Below, one piece after another: positions 8,073-17,281 of a DNA stretch of 64,000 nt. The DNA lies in the NCBI GenBank assembly GCA_016840645.1, contig JAEORY010000001.1, forward strand, positions 33,963-97,962, read 5' to 3'. Numbering within the stretch: position 1 is the stretch's first letter; each line of letters begins with the position of its first letter. The stretch comes from Candidatus Borrarchaeota archaeon. GTDB lineage: Archaea; Asgardarchaeota; Sifarchaeia; Borrarchaeales; Borrarchaeaceae. The position numbers and the translations under genes were made by a program. The notes beneath the pieces were generated by a model that was given only the letters and a program-made list of their open reading frames with translations, ran no database searches and was not told where the DNA came from.

Positions 8073-9217
8073 TCATATTCGCCAAGATTTTCAACCGTGA
8101 CAGAATCAGGTCCATATAACCTCTTCGGTCCTTCGTAATCAAAACTGCTCTTTTTATCAGCCTCTATCGACGCATCCAACAATTCATAGGTAGTGGGATC
8201 AACGACGGTAAGGGTCACCTTCCTTCCTTCATCAGATGACAACCTGTAATCAATATCGCTTATTAGATACTCGCTATCTATTCCAAAATAACTATCCCTA
8301 ATCCTAACCTTTCCATTCAAAGGCCATGGTTTACCATTGCTTTGTAACCAGCCTTGTAATTCATATCGATAGGCTCGCGATTTACCAAAACGAAGTCTTG
8401 ATTCCCACCTGGCTCTATTCTCACATTCCTTATTGGTAGTCATTGATTCACTTAGCAGAACCAATGGACGATGGCGGAGAATTATATTATCCTCGGCCGT
8501 CCCTTTCGACTGAACTATTGAAGCCAGATCCTTATCATCATTTCCCTTCCCTTGTCCTTTAACAATATATTGATCGTATCTTTCAAGATTAGATAGAACA
8601 GCCTCACCTGAAAGGACATTCCAACCTATCTCAATATCATCACTTGCTCGCTCTGCACCACCCGCCCTTGTTAAAGTAAGATGACCATCTCCATAACTGA
8701 CAGGCAATATGGCTTTCTTAAGACATACTTTTACAATCAGATCAATAACCCTATCGCCTTCATTGCTTTTAAAGGTTGGAACAACATATGCAGCATCGCT
8801 TTCAACGTCTTCATCAACGTTGACTATAATATCAAAGTGATCGCAAAGTGACTGAACGATGGAAAGGATTGTCTGCTTTATCCACTCATTTTTATAACCA
8901 TCATAATAATGGCAGCAGTCAATCAAATCACCCGTTGCATCTCTACCGGCGAAATTCAATGAATGTGATATCGCATCATATCTGACATTCATCTCATCAA
9001 TATATCCTTTGGCAATCAAAGCTTGATTAACCTCTATACTGCAAGGTTGGCCCAGCTTTATCGGCCAACGATTTGCATCGCCCGGATACTTATCAGATAT
9101 AAGAAAACCAAATGTAGTCGTCAAATTATTAAGGCTCTTAACAACCTCAATCTCTTTCCAACCTTCATATCTAAGGCCTTCAACAACCAGTACTATTTCA
9201 CTATCTCTATTAGGCAT
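8063..9217 (-). CDS. Baseplate hub protein, Mu gpP (gp44)
   Basis: The 384-residue protein fits the Mu gp44 / late-control D family. The N-terminal half is the hub domain with LNFAGRDATGDLIDCC (the GRD...DLxD motif is characteristic). The C-terminal part ends in the GWLQSNGKPWPLNGKVRIRD and YLISDIDYRLS segments. It forms the trimeric hub on which the tail tube and spike are built. It overlaps both neighbours by a few bases, so translation is coupled. Confidence 0.88.
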   Translation of the reverse strand: MPNRDSEIVLVVEGLRYEGWKEIEVVKSLNNLTTTFGFLISDKYPGDANRWPIKLGQPCSIEVNQALIAKGYIDEMNVRYDAISHSLNFAGRDATGDLIDCCHYYDGYKNEWIKQTILSIVQSLCDHFDIIVNVDEDVESDAAYVVPTFKSNEGDRVIDLIVKVCLKKAILPVSYGDGHLTLTRAGGAERASDDIEIGWNVLSGEAVLSNLERYDQYIVKGQGKGNDDKDLASIVQSKGTAEDNIILRHRPLVLLSESMTTNKECENRARWESRLRFGKSRAYRYELQGWLQSNGKPWPLNGKVRIRDSYFGIDSEYLISDIDYRLSSDEGRKVTLTVVDPTTYELLDASIEADKKSSFDYEGPKRLYGPDSVTVENLGEYDWE

Positions 9218-10664
9218 TCAATATATCTATCGTCTCATTACCTGGGAGAAATCCTGGATGATCCACTTTTGATATTTGATTTCTCTTATATATTTCTGAA
9301 CCACGATCAAGATCACCATACTTATCATATGCTACTGAGAGTGCGTTTTCGCCATATGAGGAAACATAGTAATCGAGGGCCTGAGCTAAAGTAGCGCCAA
9401 TCTCAATCATTGACTTAACAAAATCTCTTCTTAACTGCTCAAGAGCATGATAGCTACTATTATCTCCAATCCTTACACCATAATCTTTATAAGGTTCACT
9501 CGCCGCCTCATTACCAAGCTTCAACAATTGGCTATCCATTGCATCTGTTATCTTCTCCATGATAGCCTTTAGATCCCTGTAACCTTTATAATCTATTCTA
9601 ATAGCTATTCTGGTCGCGATGGATATAGCTTGATTACGTGCAAGATTAATAAGGAATATTCTATTAGCAGCCTGGCGAGCTCTGGTTGGAGTCGTAACAG
9701 TGATAGGAACTAATGTTCCGCCATAGGGGCTGGTTGAAGTTGTCTGCCCACTATCATCACCAAAAGCATTGCCTGCGATATGCATAAGGGCCTCAACCGC
9801 GGAGCTGCCAAGAGCAAGAGGCACAACCTTTGAATCAGGATTAATTCCAGTCGCCCTGATCACATCACTACACTCACCATATATCTTTCCTATAACCCTG
9901 CTGCCTTCAAGATTAACTATTCTGATGAACGAACGGACGGCGGTTACGATGGAGCTACCAACTCGGCAGGGATAAAGGAGGTTATCAAGTATCTCATCAT
10001 CCTGTTCATCAACAATTGCCTTCGCCTCATTCACGCCTGCATCAAGAGTATCCTGAATTGAATTTAAAGTTGATTTGACCATCTTGAAGAGTGATTTTGT
10101 ATCATTCTCCATACTATCTTTAACCCAATTTGGCTGGTCATCAACTGTATAATCACTCCCAAATGAATCCAAAAAGTAGTTATCAGCATAATCCGCTGCC
10201 TCATCCATATTATCTTGAGGCGCGACTTGAGGCCTTGGGTATAGATTCTCCCCTGCGATAACAAAAGACATAGTGAATCGAACCATGCCACCTTCACTGA
10301 AGTCTTCTCTTATCGATGACTTACCTACTACATTGACATTTTGAGTGCCAAGAAAGGGATGAATAAGTAGCCCTGGGCCTTTTTCTTTCAGGGCTTTTAT
10401 AAGATTATTTCTTTCAACAAAATAATTGTAGAGATTCTCTTTCCTCTGAACTATGTAGCCCTCAATGGTGAACCCATCAGCATCCAGACCCATATCCTCA
10501 ACATATGGCATCTCCCTCAGTGGATATTGGTGCACGACATTCCTGCGGCCAATTGAATATTCATGGCCTGTGACAAAGAATTTAATACCTCTGAAGCTGG
10601 CATCAAATAACTGAGTTCTCCATCCGCTTAAAGGTATACTATTAAAGAATTGTTTGAGTGCCAT
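9210..10664 (-). CDS. DNA circularisation / tail protein, Mu gpN
   Basis: The 484-residue protein begins SIPLSGWRTQLFDASFRG with HEYSIGRRNVVHQYP, the conserved start of the Mu gpN (DNA_circ_N) family. Despite the family name, gpN is a baseplate component next to the tape measure. It follows the tape measure gene with a 1-bp ATG overlap and precedes gpP, as in Mu. The C terminus (PGFLPGNETIDIL) is the usual DNA-circulation family tail with the LPGG-like bend. Confidence 0.85.
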   Translation of the reverse strand: MALKQFFNSIPLSGWRTQLFDASFRGIKFFVTGHEYSIGRRNVVHQYPLREMPYVEDMGLDADGFTIEGYIVQRKENLYNYFVERNNLIKALKEKGPGLLIHPFLGTQNVNVVGKSSIREDFSEGGMVRFTMSFVIAGENLYPRPQVAPQDNMDEAADYADNYFLDSFGSDYTVDDQPNWVKDSMENDTKSLFKMVKSTLNSIQDTLDAGVNEAKAIVDEQDDEILDNLLYPCRVGSSIVTAVRSFIRIVNLEGSRVIGKIYGECSDVIRATGINPDSKVVPLALGSSAVEALMHIAGNAFGDDSGQTTSTSPYGGTLVPITVTTPTRARQAANRIFLINLARNQAISIATRIAIRIDYKGYRDLKAIMEKITDAMDSQLLKLGNEAASEPYKDYGVRIGDNSSYHALEQLRRDFVKSMIEIGATLAQALDYYVSSYGENALSVAYDKYGDLDRGSEIYKRNQISKVDHPGFLPGNETIDILNA

Positions 10665-12331
10665 TATGCTCCAGCCCCTGCTAGTACTGTTCTTCCAATA
10701 TAACCTTCACTCACAACCTTTACTTTCGAATCACCTTTTTTATTCTGAACTTTTTCAATCGTCGCTGTTGATCCTTCCTCCGCCATCACCTTAATTGCTA
10801 CTTCGGTTTGGTTTAAGCCGCCAGCAGCACCTCGCCCAAATGCCCCCATATCTCTCCCGCCGACAACAGGTGAACCAAAGCCAAGAAATCTTCCAACCTT
10901 GCCTGCTGCCCCACTCACAAATCCACCTATATTTTTAAACATATCTTTTAAATCATCCCAATAAGCAATCAATCCAATTACAACGGCAGTCAAGGCAGCT
11001 ATTCCAGCAGCTATGGCCCCTATGGTTGCAATAACTGGTGCACCTAAACCAGCGATGGCTCCAATTGCAGTAGCAAGAAAACCAAACAATATGATCAGAG
11101 GTGGCAATATCGCAGCTAATCCTGCAATGACAGTTATCAAAGTTTTAACCCAAGGAGGAGCCTCGGCAAACTTCCTGAGCAGTTTCGTTATAAGTTTTAG
11201 AATTGATTGAACCCATCCACCAAATTCACCTTCAACAAAAGAAATTTGAACAGCTTCCCAAGCTGCTGCTAACTCAGCAAGTGTACCAGGCATACCCTTC
11301 ATAGCAGCATCAGCAACCCTTGCCGCCGTCCCTGTTTTCTCCATCCTTTTGATAAGATCAGCAAGAGCCACAGCGCCTTGCCCTACCAAGTTACCAATCG
11401 CCTCGCCAGCTCGTGGACCAAGTAGAGCAATCATATCCATTGTATCGATTCCTGCTTTTTCTAATTCCGCAATAATCTCAACGATACTTTTTAATTCTCT
11501 TCTGCCATCTTTGAAATTCCATATCTGGGGATCACCCAATTTCTTGAGCCCTTTTACGATTTTATTGGTTGGCGCACCTAACTTTACAAGTGAATTTCTT
11601 AACCCTGCACCAGCTCTTGATGCCTGGACACCTGCATTACCCAGAAGCCCAAAAGCACCCGCCGCCTCCTCGATACTTAACTTTGTATCAACTAAAATTC
11701 GACCAGCATATGAAAACGACTGCCCGATCTGCTCAACACTTACATTTGATGATGTGGCGGCATTAGCAAGGACATCAGTTGCTCTTGACAATTCATCAGT
11801 AGCAAGGTTTTGAGATTTCATTATATTGGTAACAATATCGGCGGAAGTCGCTAGCTCTAATTGACCAGCGGCAGCAAGTTTTAAAACTTGCTCAATACCA
11901 CCTATTATTTCTTCAAACTCCATGCCAGACATAGCCATGAAGTGCATACCTTCTGCTACCTGCTTAGCGGTAAAGACCGTCGTTGCACCAAGTTCTTTTG
12001 CCTTATTAGTTAAATCTTCAAAATTCTTTCCTTGTATATTAAGTATAGCGCCAACCACATTCATTGACTTCTGAAAAGCAGCAGCAGTTCTTACCGCCAA
12101 ACCACCGAATAGAGCAAGAGGAGCAGTAAGACGAAATGACATCATACCACCAACTTGCCGCATCTTTCTACCAGCCACATCCATTGATCGACTAAGGCGC
12201 TTTAATCTTGTATCAGTTTTCTCAATAGGGCCAGCAAGATTATCAAAAGCACGGCCAACACGACGAATTGGGCCAGTAGCTTTATCAATCGCTCTAAATA
12301 CTACACTCAGATCATAGGTTTTTGCGACCAT
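10664..12331 (-). CDS. Tail tape measure protein
   Basis: The 555-residue protein has the TP901-type tape-measure core at about residues 70-340 (VFTAKQVAEGMHFMAMSGM, SYAGRILVDTKLSIEEAAGA, ASRAGAGLRNSLVKLG). Strongly hydrophobic segments follow at about 395-455, consistent with channel formation during DNA entry, then a Gly-rich tail. It sets tail length and is expelled on infection. At 555 residues it implies a rather short tail. Its ATG lies inside the end of the frameshifted chaperone product. Confidence 0.88.
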   Translation of the reverse strand: MVAKTYDLSVVFRAIDKATGPIRRVGRAFDNLAGPIEKTDTRLKRLSRSMDVAGRKMRQVGGMMSFRLTAPLALFGGLAVRTAAAFQKSMNVVGAILNIQGKNFEDLTNKAKELGATTVFTAKQVAEGMHFMAMSGMEFEEIIGGIEQVLKLAAAGQLELATSADIVTNIMKSQNLATDELSRATDVLANAATSSNVSVEQIGQSFSYAGRILVDTKLSIEEAAGAFGLLGNAGVQASRAGAGLRNSLVKLGAPTNKIVKGLKKLGDPQIWNFKDGRRELKSIVEIIAELEKAGIDTMDMIALLGPRAGEAIGNLVGQGAVALADLIKRMEKTGTAARVADAAMKGMPGTLAELAAAWEAVQISFVEGEFGGWVQSILKLITKLLRKFAEAPPWVKTLITVIAGLAAILPPLIILFGFLATAIGAIAGLGAPVIATIGAIAAGIAALTAVVIGLIAYWDDLKDMFKNIGGFVSGAAGKVGRFLGFGSPVVGGRDMGAFGRGAAGGLNQTEVAIKVMAEEGSTATIEKVQNKKGDSKVKVVSEGYIGRTVLAGAGA

Positions 12332-12772
12332 ATTCTCGCTCTATTTCTTTTGTGATTTCTTTCGCCCCTTCAACCCAAAAAAGAAGTTCGTCCATATCCA
12401 TCTCCCATAATTCAGATGGTTGGAAATGATAAAAATGAGCTATCGACCAGACGACTCGGGGCCAGTCTCCTGGTACTGTTCGAAAAAATCAGCTATAACC
12501 TCGGATATGTTCGGTAGGTCTTCGAGATCAATTTCATCTGCCTGCTGCTCTGTCAAATTAGAAAGGGCGGCGACAATAGGGATCATCTCAGTAGCAGTCA
12601 GCCTAATTTCTTCACCTTGTGATGCAGCGGTCATCACATGCTTAGGCATAGCTCGGAGATGCTTTGCTTTCAGCCTTCCAAAAACAAGCTCGGTAATTTT
12701 GAGTCCATCTGGTTTATCCACATTCAAAGGAATAGGATACTTTAATTTAACTATTACTTTTTCTTTTGACAT
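12312..12772 (-). CDS. Tail assembly chaperone, long form made by -1 frameshift
   Basis: The minus strand reads GAT TTT TTC GAA at 12490-12479, a canonical X XXY YYZ slippery site (heptamer 12488-12482). Slipping back one base opens a frame with no stop down to TGA at 12314-12312. The extra residues include HFYHFQPSELWEMDMDELLF and GAKEITKEIEREYGRKNL, clearly the P2 GpE family (W/H-x-P-x-S-E-L ... M-x-x-x-E-L). A frameshifted chaperone pair upstream of the tape measure is conserved in long-tailed phages. The long form ends inside the start of the tape measure gene. Confidence 0.85.
12440..12772 (-). CDS. Tail assembly chaperone, short form (Mu gp41 / GpE-like)
   Basis: The 110-residue acidic protein begins with KEKVIVKLKYPIPLNVD and carries ITELVFGRLKAKHLRAMP, both typical of the Mu gp41 tail chaperone family (Phage_TAC). 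The chaperone coats the tape measure before the tube polymerises around it. The gene lies between the tube and tape-measure genes, as expected. Near its 3' end it contains a slippery heptamer, T TTT TTC, that gives the longer product described separately. Confidence 0.82.
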   Translation of the reverse strand: MSKEKVIVKLKYPIPLNVDKPDGLKITELVFGRLKAKHLRAMPKHVMTAASQGEEIRLTATEMIPIVAALSNLTEQQADEIDLEDLPNISEVIADFFEQYQETGPESSGR

Positions 12773-12800
12773 TTTTTACTCTCCCATTTTTATTTATTAA

Positions 12801-13190
12801 TTATTCTTCTACATGCTCTGTCCAATACGGGCCTTGAAACATAACGGAAGTTTCACCATCACCTGCCGTCAATGAAAAGTTTCTCAAGCAAGTAGCACCT
12901 TCCATAATATAGACTTTGCCGCCACCTGCGGCTCTAAAGATAACAGTCCCATCTTCTCTGATTTTTGCAAGATCACTCAGTTTAACATCACTTCTATCTG
13001 TGATCGTAACCTCGCATTGTGCCATAATTGGACGCTCAACAAATCCATGTGGGCCGGAGTCACCCTGAATTGCCTCAAGCTCAAAGTTTGGTTCACCGGA
13101 AATACCGATGCCACTTGCCACCGCACCAGCTTTATTCAGCAAAGACTCACCATTAACTAAAACCTCAACTCTTCCTGTTATTCTTGCCAT
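12801..13190 (-). CDS. Tail tube protein, Mu gpM-like
   Basis: The 129-residue protein fits the phage tail tube family. It begins ARITGRVEVLVNGE and has GEPNFELEAIQGDSGPHGF followed by a beta-sandwich. The family forms the hexameric rings through which DNA passes. It lies between the sheath gene and the chaperone gene, as in Mu. The 165-bp gap upstream holds a terminator-like hairpin and a dispersed repeat, which could set tube and sheath levels apart. Confidence 0.88.
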   Translation of the reverse strand: MARITGRVEVLVNGESLLNKAGAVASGIGISGEPNFELEAIQGDSGPHGFVERPIMAQCEVTITDRSDVKLSDLAKIREDGTVIFRAAGGGKVYIMEGATCLRNFSLTAGDGETSVMFQGPYWTEHVEE

Positions 13191-13210
13191 CTTTTTATTC
13201 TCCTTGTTGC

Positions 13211-13260
13211 AAAATTAAAAAGGTCTACCGTTACAATTCTCATTGTAAGCAGTAGACCTT
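13211..13260 (-). terminator. Rho-independent terminator between sheath and tube genes
   Basis: The minus-strand RNA would form a long hairpin with outer 9-bp arms AAGGTCTAC (13260-13252) and GTAGACCTT (13228-13220) and an inner TTACAAT/ATTGTAA stem. TTTTTAATTTT follows directly. This is a strong intrinsic terminator in the direction of the tail operon. It probably acts partially, lowering expression downstream of the highly expressed sheath gene. Confidence 0.75.
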
Positions 13261-13292
13261 CTTCGCGTTGTCTCACTCTGCTTTAAAAATCG

Positions 13293-13356
13293 ATTTTAAC
13301 GGCTCTCATTTAGCCGAGATTAAACGATCTTTTTGAATTAATACTAAGATATTACC
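13293..13356 (+). repeat. Dispersed intergenic repeat, copy 3
   Basis: It matches copies 1 and 2 through TTTTAACGGCTCTCATTTAG and CCGAGATTAAACGATCT, and ends in the weak hairpin TAATA CTAAGA TATTA beside the sheath stop codon. The orientation is antisense to the operon, like copy 2. Confidence 0.6.
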
Positions 13357-14861
13357 TATAGAATAAATTGCACGACACCAGCCAATACCCTAAACTGGTT
13401 AATCAAGTCGGCCGGCAGCAATACGTTAACTCTATTTCTATCTGCAATATCTCTCTCGACAACTATATTCTCAATGAAGTTATCAAGATTTTCAATCAAG
13501 CCCTGATCCCTCAATAGAGCGAATAATGCAATAGTCTCTTCTTTGACTGTTCTGGGGGTCGCCACCTTGCTGCCAGGTTGAACAGGGAAGGAATCATCAG
13601 CTAATTTAAACCTTGGAATAATGAACCGATTTGTCATCCTGGTCTTATACTGATATCTGATTTCACTCAGAGTAGCTAAGGTCTGAATATCAAGATAGCT
13701 TGGGTCAGGAAGACCAAGTGCATTTGATTGATAAGTAGTAATGCATCGCTCGATCAGGACGTTGCCTGAAGCATCAGTCACCCAGGTTGCAATACCATCA
13801 TAAAGCAGGGTATCTCTCTCTGCCCTTGTAAATCTATTTTCTGATGGAGGAGCGAGAATTCCCTTAAGCTTCAAGTAATGGAGAGGCCTGGCAGGATCGT
13901 TATTTAGGTTCCACGCTGCGACTGCCCCTAAAGCCGCAGCCCACTCTTCGGGACACGTGGGAGAGTCGTTAAACCCGATTATCGTATTATGAGGGCTGTT
14001 GCGTGCATTGCCAAGGGTCGTCAATCCTGCCAGACTGTTCCTTGCCGCCGTAAATCCATGACCTTGCAGATCTTCGAGTGGTTCAAATCTATCTTCCAGC
14101 TCATTCTCTATCTCAACCAAGTTGGCTGTCTGTGTGAACGGCTGAATGATATAATGAAACTGATCATTATCAATCACTGCCCACACATCTCCAAGATCGG
14201 GGTCGGTGGCTCCGCCTGCAAAAGAAGTATAATAGCTTAGAATCGGATTACCAGAGAAACAGCTTGGGGTTGATTCTCCGGCATAGTAATTATGCCTCAC
14301 ATTGATATAATTACCAACCGTGCCGCTGTTGACTGCACTCAATCCAAGATCACCTTGACTTACCGTAGCAACCACAGGAAGGTTAGAATAGCTGACATTA
14401 ATCATTGATGCAAGGGCGGAGGCCATCGCTTGCCCGGACATCCCTGAAGTAAAAGTGATCTCAAGTTTGGTACCATTTATCATCAGATACCAGGGAGTAG
14501 CGGCGGAGATAATATCAGAATAGATTGCATCTGAAAACTGTATCTCGGCTGATGCTGCGGTGCCAGCCACCCCGCTTCCAATTGCCATTGCATAGAGCTC
14601 AGTATTCGGATTGTTATCTTTAAATACATTACACATACGAGCTAGATTGGAACCTGGGCCAAAATAGCCATCAGCGAGATCATCCCTTGATATCGCCATC
14701 AGGGTATCGTAAGCGGCCGTTCCTGCGGCGATCTTTTGGCCTATGATCAAAACCTTATGAGGGTTCTGAATAAGCCCCTGCAATGCCCTCGAATTGTCAA
14801 TTTCGATGTATGCGCCAGGCGTCCGCAGGGAGTCTGGGATATTATTGAATGATATTGCCAT
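13356..14861 (-). CDS. Contractile tail sheath protein, Mu gpL
   Basis: The 501-residue protein begins ISFNNIPDSLRTPGAYIEID, a typical sheath start (the 'R-x-PG-x-Y-x-E' motif). It ends with the conserved C-terminal assembly domain (TPRTVKEETIALFALLRDQG; RDIADRNRVNVLLPADLINQ). Its presence shows the tail is contractile. The size matches Mu gpL. The gene follows the gp38-like gene with a 3-nt gap. Confidence 0.92.
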   Translation of the reverse strand: MAISFNNIPDSLRTPGAYIEIDNSRALQGLIQNPHKVLIIGQKIAAGTAAYDTLMAISRDDLADGYFGPGSNLARMCNVFKDNNPNTELYAMAIGSGVAGTAASAEIQFSDAIYSDIISAATPWYLMINGTKLEITFTSGMSGQAMASALASMINVSYSNLPVVATVSQGDLGLSAVNSGTVGNYINVRHNYYAGESTPSCFSGNPILSYYTSFAGGATDPDLGDVWAVIDNDQFHYIIQPFTQTANLVEIENELEDRFEPLEDLQGHGFTAARNSLAGLTTLGNARNSPHNTIIGFNDSPTCPEEWAAALGAVAAWNLNNDPARPLHYLKLKGILAPPSENRFTRAERDTLLYDGIATWVTDASGNVLIERCITTYQSNALGLPDPSYLDIQTLATLSEIRYQYKTRMTNRFIIPRFKLADDSFPVQPGSKVATPRTVKEETIALFALLRDQGLIENLDNFIENIVVERDIADRNRVNVLLPADLINQFRVLAGVVQFIL

Positions 14862-14864
14862 TGG

Positions 14865-15080
14865 TTAATCCTCCACTTTTTTTCTTTTACTGGCGATTGA
14901 TTTCTGAGATGGTGGCTCGCCAATCTTAACACCGCCATCCTTGATTCTCCTCCGCCAATATCTTCCTTCTCTTCCAATCAGAGGTTTTAATTCTCCTTCT
15001 TTTAAGAGAGGGTTCTTTGTCAGCGGATCTCTGACAAGCAATCCTTCATCAGGAATTAGGTATGCAACTTTTACTTTCAT
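14865..15080 (-). CDS. Small tail protein, Mu gp38 family (DUF2635)
   Basis: From the ATG at 15080 the protein has 71 residues. It contains the LLVRDPLTKNPLLKEGELKP and RYWRRRIKDGGVK segments of the DUF2635 family. The longer upstream reading overlaps the gp37-like gene, whereas 15080 has an AAGGAT ribosome site and no overlap, so it is chosen. The Lys-rich end (SKRKKVED) is variable in the family. The function in tail assembly is not known. Confidence 0.82.
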   Translation of the reverse strand: MKVKVAYLIPDEGLLVRDPLTKNPLLKEGELKPLIGREGRYWRRRIKDGGVKIGEPPSQKSIASKRKKVED

Positions 15081-15096
15081 ATCCTTTAGCCCTTTG

Positions 15097-15732
15097 TCAT
15101 TGTGTATATGTATCGAATATTGGAGAGAACCCTTTACCAAATTCACCAGCATTTGGATTCTCGGTAAAATCAATCAATTGTTCCATATCAGGAGCAAAGG
15201 CATTTACAGGTAGATTGCCAACTGGAAGGTTAGCGCTCGGCGATAAGACATACTGGGCAAAGATCGTATTAAACCAATCCAAATCCTCAGTATTATCTGC
15301 AATACTTTCACCAAGTCTCATCGTAAATTCAAATTCAAATTGATACCAAAGCCAAGCCCTGTTTATTTCTATCACCCTCCCACCACGGTAATAAATTAGG
15401 CTCTCTGCTTGGTCCATCTTCCAGCCAAGTATAGCGTTAAATAATTCCTGCCTAAATGAGTACAAGGAATCATAAGCGGTAAGCCCTGTCTTATCTTTCT
15501 GAGAGGCGTCATTTTTAATGGCAGCGATGATAGCAAACCGCTCTGTCACAACCTGATTAATATGGTTATCGTATTCATTCGGCGAGCAAGTCTCTCCCAA
15601 TTGTATTACGAAAGCAACCTCTTCCCTTAGAGTGCCATCAAGAGCCATAGCCAGCTCAGCAGCACCAGCAATCTTATTGCTGAATCTTGTATCTGCCAAT
15701 CTAAGTTTAAGGACTACTGGGGCAATTTGCAT
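15097..15732 (-). CDS. Tail terminator-like protein, Mu gp37 family (DUF1834)
   Basis: The 211-residue protein has LADTRFSNKIAGAAELAMAL, an ERFAIIAAI strand and a GRVIEINRAWLWYQFEFEF C-terminal strand pair. These fit the Mu gp37 / DUF1834 family, which occupies the tail-terminator position. Residues 180-211 (LPVGNLPVNAFAPDMEQLID) are an extended tail. It lies between the HK97 gp10-like gene and the gp38-like gene. Confidence 0.72.
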   Translation of the reverse strand: MQIAPVVLKLRLADTRFSNKIAGAAELAMALDGTLREEVAFVIQLGETCSPNEYDNHINQVVTERFAIIAAIKNDASQKDKTGLTAYDSLYSFRQELFNAILGWKMDQAESLIYYRGGRVIEINRAWLWYQFEFEFTMRLGESIADNTEDLDWFNTIFAQYVLSPSANLPVGNLPVNAFAPDMEQLIDFTENPNAGEFGKGFSPIFDTYTQ

Positions 15733-15734
15733 AA

Positions 15735-16208
15735 TTATAAATTTCTATCAAAGGGCTCAGTTACTGCATTAAATCCAACTATTCCTATCCGCTTTATAAT
15801 ATCATCCTGGTGCTCCTCAACCGCAGGCTGCAACCAGGGTCGCGGCTTCATTCTCTTCGTCCCTGTCTCAAGATATTTACCGTATGGTGCGCCACCATAT
15901 GTACCAATCTCAACCTGCATATATTCAGTGTCATACATTATACTTCTGGCTAATTCGCCGGTGTCTATAGCAGGTGGATTATAAGGGAGGGAAGGACGAT
16001 GGCGAACTTTCGTCTTACCACTCGTATAATAATAGGATGCCCGTTTGGTATTTCTCATGGATCTAAGAATTGTATTCCTAATGTCATTAGCTCCAATAGT
16101 TAATGTCTTTGTTATAGCATCAGGAAATTCATCAACTTGCTTTGCTAAATCTCTCCCTATCTTTGCAAGCTTCTTATTCAGACCTCTAAGCGCCTTGGAA
16201 TCAATCAT
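15735..16208 (-). CDS. Tail completion / neck protein, HK97 gp10 family
   Basis: The 157-residue protein has a basic helical N terminus, the PPAIDTGELARSI motif, and APYGKYLETGTKRMKPRPWL near the C terminus. The last, with the G(T)-x-R-x-x-PRPF/W-L pattern, is the signature of the HK97 gp10 / neck protein family. It probably joins head and tail. It overlaps the head-tail adaptor gene by 4 bp. Confidence 0.85.
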   Translation of the reverse strand: MIDSKALRGLNKKLAKIGRDLAKQVDEFPDAITKTLTIGANDIRNTILRSMRNTKRASYYYTSGKTKVRHRPSLPYNPPAIDTGELARSIMYDTEYMQVEIGTYGGAPYGKYLETGTKRMKPRPWLQPAVEEHQDDIIKRIGIVGFNAVTEPFDRNL

Positions 16209-16654
16209 AGTGAAAACCCTGTACCACGCTGTTCAATCTCCTCCGCTGATATCTCAAAATACTCCCTTTGCTCTTTATGATCAACAATATCATGAATACG
16301 GAAAAGACGACCTTTCACCGTTGTACTCTGCTGCATGAATAAAAAGTAATTAGATTTGATCATTATTAGATCTTCCATCGAATCAAATCCATCACCAAAT
16401 GAATTCTTAAATTGTTTTCCAAGAGAGGCAATTGCCATCCGCCTTACAATAAACTTATGAGTTGTACCTATCTCTGTCTGAACTCCTCTTACGTATTGGG
16501 CATACATTGACTCGCCAGCGGTTACTGGTTTTACACCCATCCAGACAGTTAAAAGGGTATTAAAGCTGAAATCAAACCCACCATCATCATTCGCTTCCTG
16601 AACTGGCATACCAACTTGAACTCGCCATTTTAATTTTGGTATCAACCAGGTCAT
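16205..16654 (-). CDS. Head-tail adaptor, SPP1 gp16-like
   Basis: The 149-residue protein is a beta-barrel-type head closure protein. It has LTVWMGVKPVTAGESMYAQY, a THKFIVRR strand and FRIHDIVDHKEQREYFEISA, matching the 'W...v.pl.g.E...a' and 'RI..v.d..e...yl.i.c.E' pattern of head-tail joining proteins. It lies between the gp6-like connector and the neck protein genes, where a stopper protein is expected. Confidence 0.8.
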   Translation of the reverse strand: MTWLIPKLKWRVQVGMPVQEANDDGGFDFSFNTLLTVWMGVKPVTAGESMYAQYVRGVQTEIGTTHKFIVRRMAIASLGKQFKNSFGDGFDSMEDLIMIKSNYFLFMQQSTTVKGRLFRIHDIVDHKEQREYFEISAEEIEQRGTGFSL

Positions 16655-16657
16655 ACA

Positions 16658-17281
16658 TCAGTATCTCAACACTCTAAAGAGATCAAGAGCTTTTCTTGCT
16701 TCAGGTGGTGGATTGCTGGTATCAATCTGTCTATTCTCATAGACAGAAGCGACCCATAACTTCAGCCCCATCCTTATAGGGCTTGGGACCTTTTGATCAA
16801 ATGTCCCATATCCTGCATAATACTCAATTAAATAACCACCATGATAACGGGTGGTATTGGTAGGAGCAGTGACACCGTTTTTTATAACAAGCTTACCTGG
16901 GACTGATTCAGTAATAGCATAATAGTTGTTTGAGCTATATTCAGTCTCAGTATCATCTTCATCAAGAGTTGCAACTTTGATAATTGACAACAATGGAGGA
17001 CGCGGAAGATTAATAACCTCATCTGGCCAAAAGTCCATTACCAGTCTGATTTTCTGCTTAATAAAAGCTCGACCAAGATAACTTTCAGCACTCTTCCTGA
17101 CAACCTCTATAAAATCCTCGATAAGGCTATCTTCATCATTACCATCTATTCTTGCAAACTCTTTGACATCAGCAACAGAGATAGGCTCTATGGAAGGCTC
17201 CTCAACAACCTTCCATAGCCTATTGCCATCATCAGGTTCGGGAGCTTTTAAAATGCTCCCACTCTTCAGCAAATCACCCAT
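16658..17281 (-). CDS. Head-tail connector, gp6-like
   Basis: The 207-residue protein carries EPISVADVKEFARIDGNDED followed by an all-helical stretch and FIKQKIRLVMDFWPDEVINLPRPPL. This is the HK97 gp6 / phage connector family, in which the 'P(I/V)sL.e.K.hLrid...D' motif starts the helical domain. A ring of this protein binds under the portal. It lies immediately downstream of the IF-2-like gene with no gap. Confidence 0.85.
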   Translation of the reverse strand: MGDLLKSGSILKAPEPDDGNRLWKVVEEPSIEPISVADVKEFARIDGNDEDSLIEDFIEVVRKSAESYLGRAFIKQKIRLVMDFWPDEVINLPRPPLLSIIKVATLDEDDTETEYSSNNYYAITESVPGKLVIKNGVTAPTNTTRYHGGYLIEYYAGYGTFDQKVPSPIRMGLKLWVASVYENRQIDTSNPPPEARKALDLFRVLRY

